From positions 62,001 to 126,000 of the forward strand of contig CAWCHK010000002.1 in the NCBI GenBank assembly GCA_963795385.1: a stretch of 64,000 nt of DNA, written 5' to 3'. The translations under genes were made by a program, and so were the position numbers. The notes beneath the pieces are model-generated. The model did not search any database and was not told the DNA's origin. It saw nothing but the letters and a program-made list of their open reading frames with translations. The DNA is from CAVURS01 sp963795385. GTDB lineage: Bacteria; Actinomycetota; Actinomycetes; Actinomycetales; CAVURS01. Positions 8,825 through 17,046 of the stretch are shown piece after piece. Numbering within the stretch: position 1 is the stretch's first letter; every line of letters starts with the position of its first letter.

Positions 8825-10126
8825 ATGATGACTGCTACCCATCCCGACTTCACGCGCGCCCTGATGGCGGCGAAGGACGGTGACTCGGACGCGTTCGCCG
8901 ACCTGTGGCGGATCGCGAACCCGAGGCTGCTGCGCTACCTGAAGGTGATGGCTCCGGAGCTGGCCGGCGATGTCGCGTCCGCGACCTGGGCCACGATCGG
9001 GCGCACCCTCGACGGCTTCCCGGCCGACGAGGTCGCCTTCCGCAAGCTGATGATCCGGATCGCCCGGGACGAGACGGCCGCCCGCCGACGGGTCGGCGGC
9101 CGCAGGCCGGACGCGATCATCGACCTGGTCCGGGCCGAGGCCGCCGGCCGCGCTGCAGGGGAGAGCGGTGCCGCCGAGCCGCTGCCCACCGCCGCCGCCG
9201 TCCGCCTGGTGGGCCGACTGCCGGGTGACGTGGCCGAGATGGTGGCCCTGCGGGTGATCGTCGGGCTGGACGCGGAGGCGACCGCCGAGCTCGTCGGCCT
9301 GCGGCCGGGCGGCGTCCGGGTCGCCGTGCAGCGGGGGCTGCGCCGCACCGCCGACCTGCTCGGCGAGGCCGACGTGTTCGCCGCTCCCGTCGACCCGTGG
9401 GCCCTCGACCGGCTGGTCGACGAGGACCCGGCCCGGCTGGTCCAGCTGGACGGCGCGCTCGGCCGCGTGGTCTCGGCGCTGGCCGCTCCCGGCGGCAGTC
9501 CCGGCAACCTCTCGGGCCTCGAGGCCGGTCAGCGAGCCTTCCGGCAGAGCTCCCGGCGCAGCTATGCCGTCGGGGCACTCGCACTGCTGCCGCTGCTCGC
9601 CGGACGACGGCTCGCCGCCCTGCGCACGATGCTCACCGGCAAGGTGGCCGCCGTCGCTGTCGGCACCGTCGTGCTGAGCGCACCCGCGGCCGTGGCCTAC
9701 TCCGACCCGATCGCCGCCCACAGCGGCCGGCCGGCCGTGACGTCCTCGGCGCAGGCAGGGGCCGGCCCGACGGTGCCGAGCCGGGCCGCCCTGACCCCGC
9801 TGACCCCGCTGACCCCGCTGATCGGCCCGGCGACCGCACGGCCCAGCCTCGCCCCGGCTCCCGTCCGGGCAGCTCCGCCGCCGGCGGCCTCGAGGTCCCG
9901 GGTCACCCGCACGCCTGCGCCGCCCCAGCCCACGAAGGCCGAGCGGGCGCAGGCGAAGCCGAGCCGGCAGCGGGCGGCGGCCCAGCCCAGCCATCACGCC
10001 ACGGCCAGGCCGCAGCACCGGAGCCATCGCGTCACCGCCAAGCCGCCGGCGCACGGCCGCGACCGGCACCGGCACGGCTTGCTGTGGTGGCTGCTCCACC
10101 ACCACCGGCACCGCCACCTCGGCTGA
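8825..10126 (+). CDS. Sigma-70-like (ECF-type) protein with C-terminal membrane segment and His/Pro-rich tail
   Basis: A 433-residue protein. Residues about 10-90 resemble sigma region 2 (DSDAFADLWRIANPRLLRYL). Residues about 115-180 resemble region 4 with a helix-turn-helix (VGLDAEATAELVGLRPGGV). A long extension follows: a hydrophobic segment GKVAAVAVGTVVLSAPAAVAY (about 275-295), then a Pro/Ala/Arg-rich part with TPL repeats, ending in a His/Arg-rich tail (LLWWLLHHHRHRHLG). ECF factors normally end after region 4. The extension suggests membrane tethering with an external or metal-binding tail, which is inference. No anti-sigma gene is adjacent. ATG 8825 and 8828 are both possible starts. 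Confidence 0.72.
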   Translation: MMTATHPDFTRALMAAKDGDSDAFADLWRIANPRLLRYLKVMAPELAGDVASATWATIGRTLDGFPADEVAFRKLMIRIARDETAARRRVGGRRPDAIIDLVRAEAAGRAAGESGAAEPLPTAAAVRLVGRLPGDVAEMVALRVIVGLDAEATAELVGLRPGGVRVAVQRGLRRTADLLGEADVFAAPVDPWALDRLVDEDPARLVQLDGALGRVVSALAAPGGSPGNLSGLEAGQRAFRQSSRRSYAVGALALLPLLAGRRLAALRTMLTGKVAAVAVGTVVLSAPAAVAYSDPIAAHSGRPAVTSSAQAGAGPTVPSRAALTPLTPLTPLIGPATARPSLAPAPVRAAPPPAASRSRVTRTPAPPQPTKAERAQAKPSRQRAAAQPSHHATARPQHRSHRVTAKPPAHGRDRHRHGLLWWLLHHHRHRHLG

Positions 10127-10141
10127 TCTACGCTCCGGGGC

Positions 10142-10405
10142 GTGACCGTGCTCGTCGACCCGCCCCGATGGCCCGCCCACGGGCGGCTCTGGAGCCACCT
10201 GGTCAGCGACGCGTCGTACGCCGAGCTGCACGCCTTCGCCGGCCGGGTCGGCATCCCCGAGCGGGCCTTCGACCACGACCACTACGACATCCCGCAGGAG
10301 CGGTACGACGACGTCGTGGCCGCCGGTGCGATGCCGGTCGAGGGCACGGTGCTGATCCGCCGGCTGATCGCCAGCGGTCTGCGTCAGCGTAAGCGTGATC
10401 GCTGA
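10142..10405 (+). CDS. DUF4031 domain protein
   Basis: An 87-residue protein covering the DUF4031 domain: MTVLVDPPRWPAHGRLWSHL, then HAFAGRVGIPERAFDHDHYD and the C-terminal RRLIASGLR. Conserved His and Asp residues (HDHYDIP) suggest a metal or phosphate site, but the function is unknown. The GTG start follows TACGCT (10129-10134) by seven bases, consistent with leaderless translation. Its 3' end is convergent with the HD-domain gene. Confidence 0.87.
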   Translation: MTVLVDPPRWPAHGRLWSHLVSDASYAELHAFAGRVGIPERAFDHDHYDIPQERYDDVVAAGAMPVEGTVLIRRLIASGLRQRKRDR

Positions 10406-10436
10406 GAACGCCTGGGCCGCAACGGTTTTCGCTGTG

Positions 10437-11111
10437 TCAGAGCGCGGCGTCGCTGCGCAGCCGGGTGAGCTCGGCCGCGAGATTGCTGCGGGCGGCCGGC
10501 TCCCAGCGGGCCCGGGCCGTCGGAGTCCGGTAGATCTGCGGCCGGTCGACGAAGGTCTGCAGGATCGCGGCCCGCGCGGTGCGGAAAAGCTCGTCCGGCA
10601 CGTGGGAGTACTCGGCCCGGACGGCGGCGCAGTACGCGGCGTACCGGCCGGGCCGGCTGCCCAGGATCGCCAGGTCGGCATCGCACAGCACGGCTGCGTC
10701 GTCGTCGCCCGCGCGGACCTCGTGAGTGGCGGTCACCCGCACCAGGTCGCCCACCCGCAGCGCGAGGTCGGCCGGGAGCCCCAGGCCGTCGGGGCCGCTC
10801 AGCACGTCGACCGCGAGCCGGGCGCTCGACTCCTCGTTGGCCCCGGGGGGCGCCTGCGGGTCGTAGACCGCGTCGTGGAACCACGCAGCGGCCCGGGCGG
10901 CGTCGAGCCCGGCCGCGTGCTCGCCGAGCACGTCGACGGCGTCGAGCACCTCCGTCAGGTGCAGCTGGTCGTGGTAATGCCGGGCCGGCTCGGCGTAGCG
11001 GGCCAGCAGGTCCCGCCCCGCAACCTCCCCGGCCCCTCCCCAGGTCGCCCGCGCGGCCGGCGAGCCTCCCGCGAGCCGCGCGACCAGGCCGGTCCAACGG
11101 TTCAGCAGCAC
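10437..11111 (-). CDS. HD-superfamily metal-dependent phosphohydrolase (predicted)
   Basis: A 224-residue protein with the pattern of small predicted HD hydrolases: RHYHDQLHLTEVL (first His), AAAWFHDAVYDP (HD pair, about residues 77-88), EESSARLAVDVL, then VTATHEVRAGDDDAAVLCDADLAILG (third His and distal Asp). These residues bind one or two metal ions. Substrates are unknown and could be nucleotides or related phosphates. Start ATG 11111. It is convergent with DUF4031 and stands alone. Confidence 0.83.
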   Translation of the reverse strand: MLLNRWTGLVARLAGGSPAARATWGGAGEVAGRDLLARYAEPARHYHDQLHLTEVLDAVDVLGEHAAGLDAARAAAWFHDAVYDPQAPPGANEESSARLAVDVLSGPDGLGLPADLALRVGDLVRVTATHEVRAGDDDAAVLCDADLAILGSRPGRYAAYCAAVRAEYSHVPDELFRTARAAILQTFVDRPQIYRTPTARARWEPAARSNLAAELTRLRSDAAL

Positions 11112-11215
11112 ATCGGCAGGCTAGCCACCACCGGTTTTGGCCAGGTCCGGCCAACCGGCTGACGCCGGGCGGGCCGTGCTCAAGCAGGCCCGACCCGGGG
11201 CCGAAACGAAGGATC

Positions 11216-11944
11216 ATGAGCCAGGGGACCGCCTTCCACGACACGTCATCGACGGGGTCGCCGCAGTACGACTTCATCGCCCGGCCGAAGAACATGCTGC
11301 CGGCCGGCAACCCGAGCTTCGCCAGCATCCCGGTGGTGCCGCAGACCGCGGTCCTGGCCCCGGGCTACGTCCCCGAGCGGGCGCCCGGGCTCTCCCGGCT
11401 GCAGAAGCGACTGGTGGCGGTGCCGCTGCTGGCCGTCACGGCAGCCCTGGCGGCCTTCGTGGGCTCGGTGGCGCTGCACGCCTATCGCGACCACCAGCGC
11501 TCGGCCCAGATCGCCGCGACCCACATCGTGCTGCCGCGGGCCATCGCCGGGATGACCCGGCACGGCGGCAGCGCCCAGACCCAGGTCGACAAGCTGATCA
11601 CCGCCGTACCGACGCCGACGCCGCCCCAAGGCGGGGCCTACGTCGCCACGAAGGCCCGCACCGGGCTGGTCTTCGCCGGCGCCTACGCCATGACCGACGC
11701 CGAGCAACGGGACTACCTGGAGAGCGTGCGCAGCAGCGCCGCCCACCTGGGCTTCACGCTGACCAGGTCCGACGCCGGCTCCCTCGGCGGGCAGATGTGG
11801 TGCGCTGCCAGCACCCGCCGGCACCAGACGTTCTGCGCGTTCACCGATGTCGCGGCGTACGGCGTCGTGCTCGCTCCGGGCGTCGGCGCGGACGGGCTGT
11901 CGACGGCCGGGACCTTCCGGACAGCGGTCGAGCGCCGGAGCTGA
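11216..11944 (+). CDS. Hypothetical membrane-anchored protein
   Basis: A 242-residue protein with a cytoplasmic N-terminus, one membrane segment (about residues 64-84, VAVPLLAVTAALAAFVGSVAL) and an external domain. The external domain holds two Cys in MWCAASTRRHQTFCAF, spaced to form a disulfide. I do not recognise a family. Residues 95-115 (IVLPRAIAGMTRHG) resemble the start of a repeating secreted domain seen in other actinobacterial hypotheticals, but this is weak. The gene lies between the HD hydrolase (divergent) and the HtrA protease (convergent). Confidence 0.75.
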   Translation: MSQGTAFHDTSSTGSPQYDFIARPKNMLPAGNPSFASIPVVPQTAVLAPGYVPERAPGLSRLQKRLVAVPLLAVTAALAAFVGSVALHAYRDHQRSAQIAATHIVLPRAIAGMTRHGGSAQTQVDKLITAVPTPTPPQGGAYVATKARTGLVFAGAYAMTDAEQRDYLESVRSSAAHLGFTLTRSDAGSLGGQMWCAASTRRHQTFCAFTDVAAYGVVLAPGVGADGLSTAGTFRTAVERRS

Positions 11945-12001
11945 TGCCCCGGCGCTCGACGCCGTACTTCGTGCTGGTCCAGCAGGCCCGGCGCGGTCGG
12001 C

Positions 12002-13375
12002 TCAGCCGGCGGAGCTCGGCCGCGCAGCCAGGGTCACCGAGACGGTCTGCTGCTTGCCGTCGCGGACGACCGTGAGCTTGACCTTGTCGCCCACGCTGCG
12101 CTCGCGGACCTGGGCCGTCAACGACAGCGCACCGTCGACCGGCTGGCCGTCGATGGCGATGACCGCGTCGCCCTTGCGCAGCCCGCCGGTCGCGGCCGGC
12201 GTGCCCGACTGCACCGACGCGATGCTGGCCGCGGCCCGCTGGGCCCCGCCCTGAGCGACGCTGCTGTCCTCGAGGGTGACGCCGAGGTAGGGGTGCTTCA
12301 CGCTGCCGGTCGAGATCAGCTGCTGCGACACCGACTTGGCCTCGTTGATCGGGATCGCGAAGCCGAGACCGATGTTGCCGGACTCGGTGCTGCCGCCGAA
12401 GGAGCTGCCGTTGCTCAGCGACGCGATCGAGGAGTTGATCCCGATGACCTGGCCGTTGGCCGTGACCAGCGCACCGCCGGAGTTGCCGGGGTTGATGGCC
12501 GCGTCGGTCTGGATCGCGTTGGTGATCACCGAGTCGCCGCCGCCGCTGTCGGCGCCCTGGCCCTGCGAGGCCTGGGTGGTGACCGGCCGGTTCATCGCGC
12601 TGACGATCCCGGTGGTGACGGTGTCGGCCAGGCCCAGCGGGTTGCCGACGGCCATGACCGGCTGTCCCACGGACAGCTTGGACGAGTCGCCGAGAGAGGC
12701 CGGCTTGAGGTTGCCCGGAGGGTTGGTGATCTTCAGGACGGCCAGGTCGGTCGACGGGTCCGTGCCGACGATTGTCGCCTGGTAAGTGTTCTGGTTGGTC
12801 AGCGTCACCGTGATCGGGCCGTTGACGGCGGTCGCGACGTGGTTGTTGGTCAGCACGTGTCCCGACGTGTCGAGGATGATCCCCGAGCCCTGGGCCTCGC
12901 TGCCGCTCGACGACGAGCCGACGGTGATGGCAACGACGCTCGGCTCTACGGCGGCGGCCGTGACCGCCCAGTCCGGGGCCGTGCCGCTGGCCTGCTGCAC
13001 CGGGGCCGGCGCGCCGGAGGAGCCCGAGGAGCTCGACGCGCTGGACGTGGGAGCGGAGCCCGAGCCGTTGTCGTTGTCGACGATCGCCGTGGTACCTCCG
13101 GCGACGACCGCGGCCACCACCGCAGCGACGGCGATGTCGAGCCATCGGCGGCGCTGGCGGGCCGGCGGCTGCTCCGGCGTGCCTCCCAACGGGCTGCCCG
13201 GCGGCGGCAGGACCGGCGAGCCGGTGGCAGGAGCCAGCGGAGGCGTCGTCGGGAGCGGTGCCGTCTCGCCGTACCAGGTGGGTGGCGCCGGGGGTGCGGG
13301 CGTCGGTGAGGTGAAGTGGTCGTCGGTGTCAGGCGCCTGGTTGGGTGCCTGCCACCCCGGGGTGGTCTGAGTCAT
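12002..13375 (-). CDS. HtrA/DegP-type membrane-anchored serine protease with PDZ domain
   Basis: A 457-residue protease. It has a Pro-rich cytoplasmic head, a membrane segment (about residues 76-98), a Ser-rich linker, then a trypsin-like domain. The catalytic triad is visible: His in LTNNHVAT, Asp in STDLAVLKI and Ser in NPGNSGGAL. A C-terminal PDZ domain runs from about residue 350 (HPYLGVTLEDSS to VRDGKQQTVSVTL). This family degrades or trims misfolded envelope proteins and resembles mycobacterial PepD/HtrA and Streptomyces HtrA. The start MTQTTPGWQ at 13375 is preferred over upstream extensions, which look non-coding. It is divergent from the large secreted peptidase. Confidence 0.92.
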   Translation of the reverse strand: MTQTTPGWQAPNQAPDTDDHFTSPTPAPPAPPTWYGETAPLPTTPPLAPATGSPVLPPPGSPLGGTPEQPPARQRRRWLDIAVAAVVAAVVAGGTTAIVDNDNGSGSAPTSSASSSSGSSGAPAPVQQASGTAPDWAVTAAAVEPSVVAITVGSSSSGSEAQGSGIILDTSGHVLTNNHVATAVNGPITVTLTNQNTYQATIVGTDPSTDLAVLKITNPPGNLKPASLGDSSKLSVGQPVMAVGNPLGLADTVTTGIVSAMNRPVTTQASQGQGADSGGGDSVITNAIQTDAAINPGNSGGALVTANGQVIGINSSIASLSNGSSFGGSTESGNIGLGFAIPINEAKSVSQQLISTGSVKHPYLGVTLEDSSVAQGGAQRAAASIASVQSGTPAATGGLRKGDAVIAIDGQPVDGALSLTAQVRERSVGDKVKLTVVRDGKQQTVSVTLAARPSSAG

Positions 13376-13596
13376 GTCGTCCTCACTTGGCTGACCTTCG
13401 ATGCCCCTACGACACCGCACCCTTCTTGGCCGATGCTGATCTACGTCTGGGAGTTGCCTGGGAGGCCTGGGCCAAGTGGTCGTCGCCACGCCTTGCGGTA
13501 CGGGTGGGGCAGGACCATAGTCGCCCCGGGAGCCCGTCGCCCCTTTCAAACGCGCGCAACGGAGCGAGCAAGGCGTGGGCCCCGAGAGGGGATGCA

Positions 13597-16500
13597 ATGC
13601 GGCTCAGGTCTCGATCCCGCTCGGCTCTCGTCACGACCGGTGCAGTGGCACTGGCACTCGTGGTGAGCCAGGCGGTCGGTAGCGGAGGGGCGGTCGCCGC
13701 AAGCACCGCGAGCTCCGCGTCAACCGGTGGCGCCCACGAGCGCGTCATCGTCATGCTGCGCGACAACCTCGCCAGCTCGCCGGACACCCGCGCGATGAGC
13801 GCGACCCGGACCGCACGGGCCAAGAGCCAGCAGCAGGCCGTGCTCGGCCGGCTGGCCGGCGCCGCCCCCACCAACGTCAAGCACCTGACCCTGGGCAACG
13901 CGTTCACCGCCGTCGTCACGACCGGCCAGGCCGCCGCCCTGGCTGCCGACCCGGCCGTCGCCTCCGTCGTCCGCGACCAGAAGGTCGCCGTCCCGGCACC
14001 CGCGGCCGCTCCCCTCGGCGCCGCCTCCGCCAAGGCCAAGACGTCCACCAAGGGCTCGGGCAAGGGCTCCGCGAAGTCCTCGGCCGCCGCCGCCAGCCAG
14101 CAGATCTGCCCGGCCGACCCGAGCAAGCCGCTGCTGGAGCCGGAGGCACTGACCTCGATCCGCGCCGCCAGCACGGACGGCAGCGCGAGCGCGCAGGACC
14201 TCACCCAGGGCGCGGGAGTCAAGGTCGCCTACATCGCCGACGGCATCGACCCGAACAACCCGGACTTCATCCGGCCCAATGGCGAGCACGTGATCATCGA
14301 CTACCAGGACTTCTCCGGTGACGGGCCGAACTCGCCGACCGGCGGGGCCGAGGCCTTCGGTGACGCCTCGTCGATCGCCGCGCAGGGCACCGTCGTCCAC
14401 GACCTGTCGAAGTTCGTGAACCCGGCGTATCCCCTGCCGGCGGGCTGCAACATCAGGATCGTCGGTGTCGCACCGGGCGCGAGCATCGTCGCGCTGAAGG
14501 CCGGCGGCGAGTTCCTGTTCAACTCGGCCATCGTCCAGGCCATCGACTACGCAGTGACGCACGACCACGTCGACGTCATCAACGAGTCGTTCGGCGGCAA
14601 CATCTACCCGGACTCGAGCACGCGCAACACGATCCAGGCGTTCAACGACGCCGCGGTCGCCGCGGGCGTCACGGTGACGGCATCCACCGGTGACGCCGGC
14701 GTGACCGGCACCATCGGCAACCCGTCGACCGACCCGCTGGTCATCTCGGCCGGCGCGTCCACGGACAACCGGCTCTACCAGCAGATCGGGTACGCCGCGG
14801 CCAGCCAGTCCAACGGCAAGTGGGTCAGCGACAACATCTCCGCGCTGTCCTCCGGCGGCCTGACGCAGGGTGGTCGCACCCAGGACATCACCGCTCCCGG
14901 TGAGGGCAACTGGGCGGTCTGCGAGGCGTCGCCGAACTTCGGCAACTGCACCAACGCGCACTCGCCGGCGCAGCCGACCGACGTCCAGTCCTTCGGCGGC
15001 ACGAGCGAGTCGGCCCCGCTGACCGCGGGCGTCGCCGCGCTGGTCATCTCGGCCTACCGCACCACGCACGGCGGTGCCTCGCCGGCTCCGGCCCTGATCA
15101 AGAAGCTCATCACCAGCACCGCCAAGGACATGGGCGTGCCGGCGTACGAGCAGGGCTCGGGTCTGCTGGACGCCCGCGCGGCCGTCGAGGCCGCGATGAC
15201 GTACGGCGGCGGCACCGGCATCCCGGCCGGCGTCTCCTCGCACATCGCGCTGTCCACCAACCAGGTCGCCATCGAGGGCGCACCGGGGTCGAGCCACACC
15301 GCCACGACCCAGGTCACCAACGTCGGCAAGTCGGCGCTGACCGTGCGAACGGCTGGGCCGCGGACGTTCGCGACCTTCTCCGACCAGTACCGCAACACGA
15401 CGTTCGACAGCACCACGCTGCCGACGACGACGTACTGGAACGGCCAGACGTGGGCGCTCAAGAAGATCACCTTCCCGGTGGCCGCCGGCGCTGACCGGTT
15501 GCTCGCCCGGATGATCTGGAACGGCTCGCGCGACGACGGCTCGCAGGCCGTGGTCCGCCTGACGCTCCTGGCGCCGGACGGGACCCTCGTGGCCAACAGC
15601 CGGCCGCAGGGTGGCGCGGCGACGGCGAACTACGCCAACGTCGACGTCCGCAAGCCGGTCGCCGGCACCTGGACAGCGGTGCTCTACTCGCTGGCCGGTG
15701 CGGGCGGGTACACCGGCCCGATCAAGCTGGAGGCCGCCAGCCAGCACGCGATCCGGTCCGGTTCGGTGACCCCGGCCAGTCTCACGCTGGCTCCGGGACA
15801 GACCAAGCCGGTGCAGATCCACGTGACCACCCCGCTCACCAGTGGTGACACCGACTACTCGGCGACCTTCGCCGACTCGGCCGGTGGCGTCACGGCGGAG
15901 TCCGTGGTCCTGCGCTCGCTCATCCCGATCCGGTCGGGCGTCGGTGACTTCGGCGGGACGATCACGGGCGGCAACGCCCGCGCCCAGGGACCGGGGCAGA
16001 CGTTCAGCTACCAGTTCGACGTGCCCAAGGGCCAGAAGGACCTCGGTGTCTCGATGGTCCTGACCAAGGGCCCGCAGGACATCGTGGATGCGGTGCTGAT
16101 CGACCCGAACGGCATGGTCGGTGACGCCAACGGCAACATCTACCAGGACGCCAGCGGCGACCTGTTCAGCGGTCGAGGGATCCAGACGTTCGATGCCGCG
16201 CCGATCCCCGGCCGGTGGCGTCTGGTCGTCGTGGTGCAGAACCCGGTCTCCGGCAACGAGCTGGTGCAGAAGGTCGTCGGCCAGATCCGGCTCGGGTCGG
16301 TCTCGGCCAGCGTGCCGGGGCTGCCGCACTCCTCGTCGGTGACGCTCCCCAAGGGCGCGGCGACGACGGTGCAGCTGCACTTCACGAACAACGGCGTCGA
16401 GCCGCTGGCCCTCGGAGTCGAGGGTCGCACCCAGAACATCCGGGTGCTCCGGGCCAACGCGGTCCAGGGCGACGAGACGATCACGCTGCCGCAGGACCCG

Positions 16501-17046
16501 AACGACGCGCCGACGTACCTGCTCCCGCCGGAGACCAGCCGGCTGGACTCGACCGTCGTCGGCTCGCTGCCGACCCAGCTCGAGATCCAGAACAGCTCGG
16601 GCGGCATCGACGTCATCGGTGACTCCGGTACGACGGCGACGGCCTCCGTGGCCCAGCCCAACGGCTACCTGTCGAAGGGTTACTGGTTCACGGTCGACGA
16701 GGAGGTCGGGCCGTTCACGGACGCCGGCCAGCCGGCCGGGACGGCCACCCAGACCGCGACGCTGCACACGCTGGGCTTCGACCCGGCGGTCACGTCCGGC
16801 GCGGGTGACCCGTTCCTGCAGGGTGTCGACGCCTCGGCGCCGGACACCGCGCCGGTCGTGGTGAACCCGGGTGACAGCGTGACGATCCCGGTGACCATCA
16901 CGCCGGGCGCGGCCAAGGGCTCGGTCGTGACCGGGCACCTGAACCTGGTGACCCTGCCGGGTCAGCAGATCGGTGTGACCGCGGGCCCGTTCTCGGGGAC
17001 CGGGTCGGTCGTGGCGCAGTTCCCGTACACCTACAAGGTGGGCTGA
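13597..17046 (+). CDS. Large secreted subtilase-like peptidase with sedolisin-type active-site pattern
   Basis: An 1149-residue exported protein. It has a signal peptide (1-36), a propeptide-like region (HERVIVMLRDN to VVRDQKV, about 47-130) and a catalytic domain of about 210-530. A long C-terminal beta-rich part has Ig-like and P-domain-like segments. Ser470 lies in FGGTSESAPLTAGVAALV. Asp215 is in the VAYIADGID strand. The usual HGTH box is absent: its place reads EAFGDASSIAAQG (Glu252, Asp256). The oxyanion Asn is replaced by Asp366 in ASTGDAG. Glu-x3-Asp, SGD-like and GTSxSAP together are the S53 (sedolisin) pattern. It is probably an extracellular endopeptidase. Start ATG 13597 follows GAGAGGGG. 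Its 3' end overlaps the histidine kinase gene by 16 bp. Confidence 0.85.
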   Translation: MRLRSRSRSALVTTGAVALALVVSQAVGSGGAVAASTASSASTGGAHERVIVMLRDNLASSPDTRAMSATRTARAKSQQQAVLGRLAGAAPTNVKHLTLGNAFTAVVTTGQAAALAADPAVASVVRDQKVAVPAPAAAPLGAASAKAKTSTKGSGKGSAKSSAAAASQQICPADPSKPLLEPEALTSIRAASTDGSASAQDLTQGAGVKVAYIADGIDPNNPDFIRPNGEHVIIDYQDFSGDGPNSPTGGAEAFGDASSIAAQGTVVHDLSKFVNPAYPLPAGCNIRIVGVAPGASIVALKAGGEFLFNSAIVQAIDYAVTHDHVDVINESFGGNIYPDSSTRNTIQAFNDAAVAAGVTVTASTGDAGVTGTIGNPSTDPLVISAGASTDNRLYQQIGYAAASQSNGKWVSDNISALSSGGLTQGGRTQDITAPGEGNWAVCEASPNFGNCTNAHSPAQPTDVQSFGGTSESAPLTAGVAALVISAYRTTHGGASPAPALIKKLITSTAKDMGVPAYEQGSGLLDARAAVEAAMTYGGGTGIPAGVSSHIALSTNQVAIEGAPGSSHTATTQVTNVGKSALTVRTAGPRTFATFSDQYRNTTFDSTTLPTTTYWNGQTWALKKITFPVAAGADRLLARMIWNGSRDDGSQAVVRLTLLAPDGTLVANSRPQGGAATANYANVDVRKPVAGTWTAVLYSLAGAGGYTGPIKLEAASQHAIRSGSVTPASLTLAPGQTKPVQIHVTTPLTSGDTDYSATFADSAGGVTAESVVLRSLIPIRSGVGDFGGTITGGNARAQGPGQTFSYQFDVPKGQKDLGVSMVLTKGPQDIVDAVLIDPNGMVGDANGNIYQDASGDLFSGRGIQTFDAAPIPGRWRLVVVVQNPVSGNELVQKVVGQIRLGSVSASVPGLPHSSSVTLPKGAATTVQLHFTNNGVEPLALGVEGRTQNIRVLRANAVQGDETITLPQDPNDAPTYLLPPETSRLDSTVVGSLPTQLEIQNSSGGIDVIGDSGTTATASVAQPNGYLSKGYWFTVDEEVGPFTDAGQPAGTATQTATLHTLGFDPAVTSGAGDPFLQGVDASAPDTAPVVVNPGDSVTIPVTITPGAAKGSVVTGHLNLVTLPGQQIGVTAGPFSGTGSVVAQFPYTYKVG

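Noticed and set aside
13720..16938. Long open frame on the minus strand opposite the secreted peptidase gene
   Set aside because: Arg/Gly/Asp-rich composition with no motifs, as expected of a high-GC shadow of the plus-strand gene; the same applies to 1611-4103 (-).
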